From: Rhodospirillaceae bacterium
GTDB taxonomy: Bacteria > Pseudomonadota > Alphaproteobacteria > Rhodospirillales > Rhodospirillaceae
Direction of reading: 5' to 3'
NCBI GenBank assembly: GCA_016937315.1
Contig: JAFGWD010000300.1
Coordinates: forward strand, 1 to 9,836
Length of the DNA: 9,836 nucleotides
A program made the position numbers and the translations under genes. Below, piece by piece: positions 1-7,200 of the stretch; the first letter of the stretch is position 1, and the number at the start of each line of letters is the position of its first letter. The notes beneath the pieces are model-generated. The model was not told where the DNA came from. It searched no databases and saw only the letters and a program-made list of their open reading frames with translations.

Positions 1-361
1 GCACGCCACAACGCCGCGCCGCAGCCCGTGCGCTCCACGCTGGAGCCCGAGAGCGTGCATGCACCAATTTCACATCGTAACGCTGAATAACATCGACCAA
101 CGCGTCGATGTTACGCCACATGGTCAGTGGGTTCTTGGAATGCACCTGCCAACGCACATGTACCGCATCCATGCGCTCCAGGTCGCGCTCCATCATGCCA
201 CCAAAGGACACCACGACGGGCAAGGCTCCGGCGTCACGCAACGCTTCAGCGATTTCAATGGTGCCACGTTCGACACCACCGGTTTCCAAACGGGGCAAAA
301 CCTGCAAAACGGCCGGAGCGCCTTGGCCCCGCGCGTTTCGGCTGCTAGACTCGTGAGACAC
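1..361 (-). CDS. Family 4 glycosyltransferase, N-terminal part (cut by left window edge)
   Basis: This partial gene encodes about the first 120 residues of a GT-B glycosyltransferase of family GT4, of the kind that adds sugars to lipopolysaccharide or other envelope glycans at the inner face of the membrane. The visible part is the start of the acceptor-binding Rossmann domain. It includes VLQVLPRLETGGVERG (about residues 18-33), the glycine-rich loop after the first beta strand, then SKNPLTMWRN (75-84) and LVHARSRAPAWSA (99-111), which are typical of this group. The donor-binding domain with the E-x7-E motif lies outside the window. I chose the GTG at 361 because an AGAAAGG ribosome site sits 7 nt before it and homology begins shortly after. 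The gene is divergent from the hydrolase at 409, only 47 bp away. The family assignment is strong; the sugar and acceptor cannot be told. Confidence 0.82.
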   Translation of the reverse strand, partial: MSHESSSRNARGQGAPAVLQVLPRLETGGVERGTIEIAEALRDAGALPVVVSFGGMMERDLERMDAVHVRWQVHSKNPLTMWRNIDALVDVIQRYDVKLVHARSRAPAWSARAAARRCGV

Positions 362-368
362 TGCCGAG

Positions 369-375
369 CCTTTCT
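369..375 (-). promoter_or_regulatory. Ribosome binding site deciding the GTG start of the glycosyltransferase
   Basis: On the minus strand AGAAAGG lies 7 nt before the GTG at 361. It is the only good Shine-Dalgarno-like match near the start of this reading frame, and it supports GTG rather than a TTG further upstream. Confidence 0.5.
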
Positions 376-408
376 TGATCAAACAAAACAAACCAAACGG
401 ATACAATC

Positions 409-1197
409 ATGATGTCGGACCCGATCTCAGGCCGCGACGAACGCGGGATATTAGCACGCACAGACGGCGCGTCCATCGCCTATCGCCGTGTCCTGTGCCA
501 TCAAGGCAACAGTCTGTCTCCAACTGTGATTTTTTTGCACGGATTGATGTCGGACATGGAAGGCGGCAAAGCCATTCAACTCGCCGCCCACGCGGTTTTA
601 TCTGGCTTTTCCTTTGTGCGTTTCGACATGTTTGGACATGGAAAAAGCTCTGGCGATTTCACTGATGGGTGCATCGGGCGCTGGCGTGACGACACCCTCG
701 CGGTGATTGATGAACTGACCAGCGGCCCGGTCATCCTGGTCGGCTCCAGCATGGGCGGATGGGTGATGCTACTGGCCGCACTCGCCCGCCCTGAGCGTGT
801 AAAAGCCCTGATCGGCATCGCCCCCGCCCCTGACTTCACTGAAGACACCCTCCGCCCGGCCATGACTCCAGCGGACATCGAAACCTTCAACCGCGAGGGA
901 TGTGTCCATCTGCACGACAACGACGGCACCTATCCGGTCAGCCGTCTTCTTATGGAAGACGGCGCACAGAACTTACTGTTGCGCCATCCCATCCCCTTCA
1001 CCGGGCCGGTCCGCATCCTGCAAGGCATGCAGGACACCTCCGTCCCATGGCGCACCGCGCTCACTCTCGCCGATCGCCTAGAGAGCACCAACACCACCAT
1101 CACTCTGGTCAAGGACGGAGATCACCGCCTATCACGTACGCAAGATTTGCTGCTGTTAACCCGCACCCTTGACGCCCTGATGGAGGACCTGTTCTAA
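409..1197 (+). CDS. Alpha/beta hydrolase, ABHD10-like serine esterase/thioesterase
   Basis: This is a 262-residue cytoplasmic alpha/beta-hydrolase without a signal peptide. The oxyanion-loop strand is IFLHGLMSDMEG (41-52). The nucleophile elbow is GSSMGG with Ser114, the likely acid is Asp209 in LQGMQDTSVPW (204-214), and the catalytic His is His239 in DGDHRLS (236-242). The SDMEG loop, FDMFGHGKSSGDF and the GDHRLS ending resemble the ABHD10 / bacterial palmitoyl-thioesterase-like group, so hydrolysis of acyl esters or thioesters is likely, but the substrate is not known. Two ATGs lie in tandem at 409 and 412, with no clear Shine-Dalgarno site before either; I took the first. truA follows 58 bp downstream on the same strand, so the two may be co-transcribed. 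The stop codon lies inside a 21-bp palindrome. Confidence 0.88.
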   Translation: MMSDPISGRDERGILARTDGASIAYRRVLCHQGNSLSPTVIFLHGLMSDMEGGKAIQLAAHAVLSGFSFVRFDMFGHGKSSGDFTDGCIGRWRDDTLAVIDELTSGPVILVGSSMGGWVMLLAALARPERVKALIGIAPAPDFTEDTLRPAMTPADIETFNREGCVHLHDNDGTYPVSRLLMEDGAQNLLLRHPIPFTGPVRILQGMQDTSVPWRTALTLADRLESTNTTITLVKDGDHRLSRTQDLLLLTRTLDALMEDLF

Positions 1198-1206
1198 GAA
1201 CAGGTC
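1186..1206. repeat. 21-bp perfect palindrome across the hydrolase stop codon
   Basis: The arms GACCTGTTCT and AGAACAGGTC are exact inverted copies around a single central A at 1196. The left arm is the last codons of the hydrolase, the TAA stop is at 1195-1197, and the right arm is in the gap before truA. In RNA it would form a stable hairpin with a tiny loop. No T run follows, so it is not a classical intrinsic terminator. It could be a transcript 3'-end or processing element or a protein-binding site; this is inference. Confidence 0.6.
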
Positions 1207-1255
1207 GTCTGTGAGTGTCACACACTGACGGTCGTTTCACGAATCCGGACTTGCC

Positions 1256-1999
1256 ATGCCACGCATCAAACTGACCATCGAATATGACGGACGCGGCTTC
1301 GTTGGCTGGCAACGGCAAGACAACGGCCTCGCCGTGCAAGAGGTTTTGGAAACCGCAATCACTGGCTACTGTGGCCACATGTGCCCGACCTTCGCTTCGG
1401 GACGAACGGATGCGGGCGTGCACGCGCTGGGGCAAGTCGCACATTTTGATCTGCCACGCACCGACCCACCGGAAACCATTCGTGCGGCCTTGAACTACCA
1501 CCTCAAACCACATGCCGTTTCCATTCTAACCGCCGAAATCGTGCCCGAGGATTTCCACGCCCGATTTTCCTGCCTGGGACGAGCCTACCTGTATCGCATC
1601 GTCAACCGCCCCGCGCCTCTGGCGTTGGAGTCTGGACGCGCCTGGTGGGTGCCCAAACCCCTGAATGCCGAGGCCATGCACGAGGCCGCTCAAGTCCTGG
1701 TCGGACGGCACGATTTCACATCGTTCCGCGCCGTCGCCTGCCAGTCGAAATCGCCAGTCAAAACCCTGGACAGTCTGGACGTCCGTCGTGTCGGTGAGGT
1801 TATCGAAATCCGCACCGACGCTCGCTCATTCCTGCACCATCAGGTACGCAACATGGTTGGCACATTAAAACGGGTCGGCGAGGGCAAGTGGACGGCCCAC
1901 GACGTCCGCACCGCACTGGCCGCGTGTGACCGCTCCGCCGCCGGGGCAACGGCCCCCAGCGTCGGACTGTATTTTCTGAACGCCCATTACGAGGTGTGA
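1256..1999 (+). CDS. truA: tRNA pseudouridine(38-40) synthase TruA
   Basis: TruA converts uridines 38, 39 and 40 in the anticodon stem-loop of many tRNAs to pseudouridine in the cytoplasm. The 247-residue length is normal. The N-terminus IKLTIEYDGRGFVGWQRQ (4-21) is typical. The catalytic motif SGRTDAGVHALGQV (48-61) carries the nucleophile Asp52. HDFTSFRA with CQSKSP (152-167), FLHHQVRNMVGTL (192-204) and the ending APSVGLYFLNA (233-243) are all diagnostic. The ATG at 1256 fits the family N-terminus exactly, although its Shine-Dalgarno site is weak. In many alphaproteobacteria truA follows fmt; here it follows an ABHD10-like hydrolase. Its stop codon faces that of the antiporter gene with 3 nt between them. 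Confidence 0.97.
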   Translation: MPRIKLTIEYDGRGFVGWQRQDNGLAVQEVLETAITGYCGHMCPTFASGRTDAGVHALGQVAHFDLPRTDPPETIRAALNYHLKPHAVSILTAEIVPEDFHARFSCLGRAYLYRIVNRPAPLALESGRAWWVPKPLNAEAMHEAAQVLVGRHDFTSFRAVACQSKSPVKTLDSLDVRRVGEVIEIRTDARSFLHHQVRNMVGTLKRVGEGKWTAHDVRTALAACDRSAAGATAPSVGLYFLNAHYEV

Positions 2000-2002
2000 G
2001 GC

Positions 2003-3016
2003 TTAAAAGCTGGGCAGAACCGACGGTAAATCGATAGGCAAGTCCACCGGCAAGTCCGGCAATCCGCCAGCCAACCCCGTCATGTACACGCCATAGGCAA
2101 CCACAAAGGTAAAGCCCAAGGCACGCGGAATATGCTTCAACCCCAAGACCACGCCAATCAAGGCAAACGTCGCCACCGCCAAAACCCAAGTATCACGGCC
2201 CGATATCTCTGCGGGCACCACAATCGGCGATACCGACGCCGTCACGCCCATAATCCCCAAAATATTGAATAAATTGCTGCCAATAACATTGCCAAGCGCA
2301 ACGTCACTTTCACGCTTAATCGCCGCAATCACGCTGGTCGCCAACTCCGGCAAAGAAGTTCCAATGGCAACCACAGTCACGCCGATCAGGCTCTCCGAAA
2401 CGCCCCAGCGCATGGCCAGAATGACCGCTGAATCGACCAAAAAACGAGCCCCAAAGATCACGCCGGCCATCGCCGCAACGGTCAACATCAAGGCCCCCGG
2501 AACCCCCAGACGGACAGGCGGCATGGCATCGGTGATCTGGGATTCTTCTTCCCGCAAACGCACTGTCGCGTATTCACGACGGTCCATGAAAATCGCAAAC
2601 CCAGTATAGCACAGCAACGTCGCCACTAAGGTCAGGCCGACACTGCGCGGCACTTGCCCCCAATGCAGCAGCGCAATCGCCGCCAACGTCGCCAGAAACA
2701 GCACCCCCAGATCACGGCGAATCCCCGGAGCCTCACAAGACACCGGGAACAGCAAAGCAGCCGTGCCTAAAATCAACAGGATATTGGCGATGTTGCTCCC
2801 AACAACATTACCCACCGCGATGCCCGGCGCACCGATCATTGCCGCCTGCAAGCTCGCTAGGAGCTCCGGCAAGGATGTGCCAAAACCGACCAGTGTCAGC
2901 CCGATCACCAGAGGCGAGATGCCTGCGCGACGGGCCAGAACCACAGAGCCGCGCACCAACAAATCCCCTGCAACCAGCAACAACACCAGGCCAGAAAACA
3001 GCTTCAACAAAACCAT
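2003..3016 (-). CDS. Calcium/sodium antiporter, CaCA family (YrbG-like)
   Basis: This 337-residue inner-membrane protein exchanges Na+ (or H+) for Ca2+ or a related cation. It shows the inverted duplication of the family. Repeat 1 has GTSLPE (46-51) and GNVVGSNIAN (69-78); repeat 2 has GTSLPE (219-224) and GNVIGSNLFN (242-251). These alpha-repeats hold the ion-binding Glu and Asn residues. Hydrophobic segments run through most of the chain, with a charged cytoplasmic-type loop at about 144-170 between the halves. The frame stays open to 3127, but I chose the ATG at 3016 because GGGGGAG stands 6 nt before it and the first membrane segment starts at once. The last 19 residues form an unusual Leu-Pro-Asp tail with a four-residue period. 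The racemase lies 190 bp upstream on the same strand. Ion specificity is inferred from family only. Confidence 0.93.
   Translation of the reverse strand: MVLLKLFSGLVLLLVAGDLLVRGSVVLARRAGISPLVIGLTLVGFGTSLPELLASLQAAMIGAPGIAVGNVVGSNIANILLILGTAALLFPVSCEAPGIRRDLGVLFLATLAAIALLHWGQVPRSVGLTLVATLLCYTGFAIFMDRREYATVRLREEESQITDAMPPVRLGVPGALMLTVAAMAGVIFGARFLVDSAVILAMRWGVSESLIGVTVVAIGTSLPELATSVIAAIKRESDVALGNVIGSNLFNILGIMGVTASVSPIVVPAEISGRDTWVLAVATFALIGVVLGLKHIPRALGFTFVVAYGVYMTGLAGGLPDLPVDLPIDLPSVLPSF
2006..2062 (-). repeat. Leu-Pro-Asp tail repeat at the antiporter C-terminus
   Basis: Codons for residues 319-337 encode four degenerate copies of a four-residue unit: DLPV, DLPI, DLPS, then VLPS. This gives a 12-nt period in the DNA. 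The segment is after the last membrane helix. Synonymous codons differ between units, so it is an old or selected repeat rather than a fresh duplication. Confidence 0.5.
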
Positions 3017-3022
3017 AACGCG

Positions 3023-3029
3023 CTCCCCC
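3023..3029 (-). promoter_or_regulatory. Strong ribosome binding site fixing the antiporter start
   Basis: On the minus strand GGGGGAG sits 6 nt before the ATG at 3016. It is the best Shine-Dalgarno match in the window and decides against the longer frame starting at 3127. Confidence 0.7.
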
Positions 3030-3179
3030 GAGCCCCACGCCAAGGCCGGCGCGGTTGGAAAACGTGAGACTTTAGGGAAAGCAACGCCGCCGTCAACCCC
3101 TGAGGACACCGCATCCGCCACGCCCACCCAGAAAATTTAGCTGGAAACGCCGATCTGCGCGGGTCTATGCCACAGAAAG

Positions 3180-3190
3180 CCCCCCCCCCC
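3180..3190. repeat. 11-base C homopolymer (poly-G on the minus strand) between racemase and antiporter
   Basis: Eleven consecutive C residues are followed by GGG. The tract lies 16 nt beyond the racemase stop and about 164 nt before the antiporter ATG, in the leader or spacer on the minus strand. It is by far the longest homopolymer in the window. The length may vary by replication slippage or be a sequencing error. Confidence 0.8.
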
Positions 3191-3206
3191 GGGTGCACCA
3201 AGATTT

Positions 3207-3926
3207 TTACAATCTGCCCCCAGAAGCCGGAGACGATGGAACCCCGCGATAGGTTTCCCGGAACCACCGCACACAGCGTCGCGCCAGCGCATCAGTGGCA
3301 TCAACCACCAAAGGATCATCGCTGTGCAACGCCGCCGGGATTTCTGTGCACGCCAGAATCACACCTTGAGCACCACGGGCACGTTCAGCGAGCACCTGTT
3401 GTGCGAAAATCTGGCTCGCCGCCTCAACCTGGCCTGCCTTAACCATAGCAATCCCGGAAGCCACTGCAGCAGCCCCCGCAGACGTTGCCTCCAGAATGGG
3501 CCACCGCGTCTGATCCAATCGATTTTCGTAAACTCTGGCCGCACGCGTACCCGTCGTGGACAACACCGCGATCGGTGCGCCATCTGGCAAAACCTCAGCC
3601 AAATGCGCCGCCACCGCATCAACGATATGCAGCAATGGTGGCAGATCATCGCCAACCAAGTCATCAGCCCAATAATGTGCCGTGTTGCACGGTATCACCG
3701 CCACTGTCGCACCGCCGCGACCCAGTTCGCGCAAACCAAAACGTAGCGCGGGCAAGGGACTTTCTCCGCCGTGCATGATGCAGGCCGAGCGGTCTGGAAT
3801 TTGCGGCACAGATCGAACCAACAGCGGCATATGTTGCTGATCCGTTTCCGCCGCCGTCGCCGCGACCAATTTCGCCAAAAAGTCGACGGTAGCAAGGGGA
3901 CCCATTCCCCCAAGAACACCCAGCAT
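3207..3926 (-). CDS. Aspartate/glutamate racemase family protein
   Basis: This 239-residue cytoplasmic enzyme belongs to the PLP-independent Asp/Glu/hydantoin racemase superfamily, which inverts the alpha carbon of an amino acid with two cysteines acting as acid and base. The N-terminus MLGVLGGMGPLATVDFLAKL is typical of the aspartate racemase branch. Cys80 in VIPCNTAH (78-84 region) and Cys193 in ILACTEIP (190-197) are the two catalytic cysteines, so the enzyme looks intact. STTGTRAARVYENRL (123-137) is the usual second-domain start. The frame extends to 4121, but family homology begins at the ATG at 3926, and GGGAG lies 10 nt before it. It is divergent from the FIST kinase, and upstream of and on the same strand as the antiporter. 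The substrate (Asp, Glu or another) cannot be read from sequence; a role in making D-amino acids for cell wall or in catabolism is possible. Confidence 0.9.
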   Translation of the reverse strand: MLGVLGGMGPLATVDFLAKLVAATAAETDQQHMPLLVRSVPQIPDRSACIMHGGESPLPALRFGLRELGRGGATVAVIPCNTAHYWADDLVGDDLPPLLHIVDAVAAHLAEVLPDGAPIAVLSTTGTRAARVYENRLDQTRWPILEATSAGAAAVASGIAMVKAGQVEAASQIFAQQVLAERARGAQGVILACTEIPAALHSDDPLVVDATDALARRCVRWFRETYRGVPSSPASGGRL

Positions 3927-4226
3927 GATTTTTCTTCTCCCGTATCGTTTTTTGATTAGGCAGCCGTAAAGCATGGCGGCATGACCACTGACAGGTCCAA
4001 TGCTAATTGGAAATCGGTTATGATTTTTTGGAATGACGCCGCCTGCAATATGAGCATCCCACATCAACGACTGGGGAAAAGGGGCGGCTCCTGCCATTGT
4101 ATCCCTTGGCGACCAACGCAATTCGGCAGGATTTATGAGTCTACGTCCTAAACAACGACCAAAGACGATGATTTTGGCAAACCCAACCTATCCTCTGGTG
4201 TGCCTTTGCACCATCTTGTAGAAAAG
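3927..4226. promoter_or_regulatory. 300-bp divergent region between racemase and FIST kinase genes
   Basis: No convincing gene lies here. The region is richer in A+T than its flanks and must hold the start signals for the racemase (minus) and the kinase (plus). It contains a GGGAG ribosome site for the racemase (3937-3941), a perfect inverted repeat (3996-4011), a TATGAT -10-like hexamer at 4019-4024 and a short 17-codon frame at 4168-4221 that ends 5 nt before the kinase ATG. The upstream extension of the racemase frame (3927-4121) does not look like protein of the family. I could not find a complete -35/-10 pair with normal spacing for either gene. Confidence 0.5.
3996..4011. promoter_or_regulatory. 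Candidate operator: perfect inverted repeat in the divergent region
   Basis: TCCAAT and ATTGGA are exact inverted copies with a GCTA spacer, giving a 16-bp site. It lies 70 bp upstream of the racemase start and about 215 bp upstream of the kinase start, a sensible place for a transcription factor that controls the racemase. The binding protein is unknown. Confidence 0.4.
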
Positions 4227-7200
4227 ATGAAGGTAGAAACTCCGTTAAGGTGGAAAGCCGTGTCTGTTTCTCCCCAACCCACAGATCTCGTCCGCGTCAT
4301 CATTGATGGTGGCGACTTATCCACGGTTGGTGCGGACACCTTTCGATTTGACCGCCGCGCCGCAGGTTTAGCCCTTGCTTTCATCTCACCTTTTCTGGAC
4401 TTTGCCAGTGTCACCACCCGCCTGAAAACCCTGGCTGGGGATACCCCCGTCATCGGCATCTCAACAGCGGGGGAACTGTGTGCTCACACCACCACTGATA
4501 TCTTATATCGCCCATTCGACACCGCCCACCCCCAGATCGTAATCCAGGTATTTTCCCCGGATCTCCTGGCGGAGACCGCCATCCGCACCGTTAACCTGTA
4601 TTCCGCCGATCGGCGCTCTGGAACATCACCACTGCCCCATGACGCCCGCGTTGCTCAACTCACCCGAGACCTGACAACCCTCACCGTTCCTTTTCGCATT
4701 GATGCTCACGACACCCTGGCCCTCGCCTTCTTCGACGGTTTGTCGGGCTGCGAGGATCATCTGATGCAGGCGATTTATCACAGCGGACGGTTCCCCTGTT
4801 TGTTCGTCGGCGGTTCTGCCGGTGGCACCCTTGACTTCCAGCATACCTATCTGTTCGACAACACCCAGATATTAGAGAATCATGCGGTTCTGATCTTCCT
4901 CAAAATCGCTACGGGGAAGCATTATGGCGTCTTGAAGAGTCAGAACTTCCGAAAAACCAAGCACACCTTTATCGCCATCGACGCTGACCCCGACCTCCGC
5001 ACCGTCGCCACCCTGTTGGACCCCACCACCAACACGCATCGCCCGGCCATTGACCTCCTGTCTGAAGTCTTAAACACCACACCAAAAGGCCTCCAAAGCA
5101 AACTCTCGGGACACACGTTCGGCATTGAACTCGACAATGAAATCTTCGTCCGTTCGATCTCGCACATCAATCATGACAGCGGCCTACTGCACTTTTTCTG
5201 CGACATCAATCCGGGCGACGAGCTGACCTTGCTGGCCGCCACGGGTTTCATCACAAAAACCAAAACCGACATCCGCACATTTTTGGCAAACAAGCCCAAA
5301 CCTGTGGGCGTCATCCTGAACGACTGTATTCTCAGACGATTGAATAACGCCGCAGCCATAGAGAGCATGAAAAGTCTGTGGCCCTGCCCGGCCGCTGGCT
5401 TTTCCACTTTCGGCGAATTAATGGGCATCAATATCAACCAAACTCTCACCGCAATCGCTTTTTTTGATGATACGGACGGCTCGTTCCACGATGACTTCGT
5501 GGATCATTTCCCCATCCACTACGCACGATTCCATAACTATTTCACACTCTGCCGTCTGCGCCGCGTCGAAATCATCAATCGCTTGCGTGCCGACATGACA
5601 CGGCACCTGACCCAGCACTTAGGGGCCAGTCCAAAACTCGCGAATGAGATCGAAGGCATGTTGTCCCACGCCTCCGATCTGCGGACCAGCCTGAGCAACA
5701 TTCGCGCCACCATCGCCCACGAGGTTGATGCCGAACGTCGTGCACGCCAAGCCGAACAGCAACTTGCCGACGCCATTGAGGCCATCAGCGAGGGCTTTGT
5801 CCTTTATGACGCCGAAGATCGGCTGGTTCTGGCGAATTCCCGCATCCACGAAATGTTTCCCGATGTCGACAATACCTTCGTAATCGGACGCACCTTCACC
5901 GAGATCATGCATCATATCGCAAGCTTGGGTCTGTATGGGGATGACGGTGTCCACAGCAAGAAGAAATTCCTGGAACGACGCCTTGCCGCGCACCGTGCGG
6001 CCGACGGCAGCCCTTCACTTCAACGCATGTCCGATGGCAATTGGTTAATCAGCCGGGAAAACCGCACCCGCGACGGCGGTATCGTCGGCATCCGCACTGA
6101 CGTAACCATTCTGAAAAAACGCGAAGCCGAGTTGGAGAAGCTCAAGAGTCACTACGAATTGATCCTCGGCGCAGCGGGAGACGGCATCATCGGCCTTGAT
6201 GAAAACGGACATATCCGCTTCGTCAATCCTGCGGCAGCACGCATGTTGAACGCTGAAACCGTACTTTTGGAAGCACAGCCTGTCCGCGACGTCTTGGGCG
6301 ACACCAGCCTGCCCGCTTTCCCCCTGCGCTGCAAACAATCACGTGCCGACGAAATGTTGTGCCACCGGACCGATGACACCACCTTCACCGCTGAATACAT
6401 CCTGACCCCGATCTGTGAAGACCAACGCTTTACCGGTGCCGTCCTGGTCTTCCGCGATGTCTCCTTACGCAAACAATACGAATCCAGCATTGCCGATCAC
6501 CAAAAACTTCTGGAACAACAAGTCGCTGAGCGCACCCATGAACTTTCTCAGGAAATCGCCACCCGCATCAAGATTGATCGCGCCCTGCAAGAAAGCCAAA
6601 AACGCCTGCTCGGCATCACCTCCAGCCTGTTCGAAGGCGTTCTCCTGGTCGATAGCTTCGGCATTATTGCCTTTGCCAACCCCTCGGCACACCGTTGGCT
6701 GCAAACGGAAACCCTGACGGAACGTCTGCTGGATGAGGTCATGACCTTGGAAGTCAATGACCGTCCTGTCCCCTTCATCGACGCCCCCTTCCGCCGGGTC
6801 ATTGAAAGCGGCGAGACTCTAACCGACGATGACGCAATATTCATAATCGGAGACCAGCACCGCACCGCCATGGCTTATGCCGCAGCCCCCCTGGACGAGG
6901 GTGGCAAAACCCGCATTGCCGTGATTTCCTTCCGCAGCATCGACGCCATCAAGGAAGCGCAACGCGAATCCTTGCAAGCATCAAGATTGGCCAGCGTCGG
7001 GCAATTGGCCGCCGGTGTGGCGCACGAAATCAACACCCCGATCCAGTACATCGGCGACAACCTGCGTTATATCCAAGACACCTTCCCCGACATCGTCGCG
7101 GCCCTGGCGGAAATCTGTGCAACCCCCGCCAAGGCAGACCCCGCGACCATTCTGGAGGACCGTGGCGTCGCGGAGTTCCTCGCCGATTATCCCGACGCCA

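Noticed and set aside
402..407. TACAAT as a -10 giving a leaderless hydrolase transcript
   Set aside because: Transcription would begin after the ATG pair at 409 and 412, and no -35 with normal spacing is present.
59..412. 117-codon plus-strand frame at the left edge
   Set aside because: It is the complement of the glycosyltransferase N-terminus, whose minus-strand translation carries clear GT4 motifs.
2003..2012. GCTT/AAGC mini-dyad at the truA-antiporter junction as a bidirectional terminator
   Set aside because: The stem is only 4 bp with a two-base loop and no T run on either side.
3017..3127. In-frame 37-codon upstream extension of the antiporter
   Set aside because: The ATG at 3016 has a very strong ribosome site, and the first membrane helix begins right after it; the extension looks like spacer.
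3324..3746. 140-codon plus-strand frame opposite the racemase
   Set aside because: The minus strand encodes both catalytic cysteine motifs of the racemase; the plus-strand product has no recognisable pattern.
3927..4121. In-frame 65-codon upstream extension of the racemase
   Set aside because: Family homology starts exactly at the ATG at 3926, which has a ribosome site, and the extension contains the inverted repeat and AT-rich regulatory DNA.
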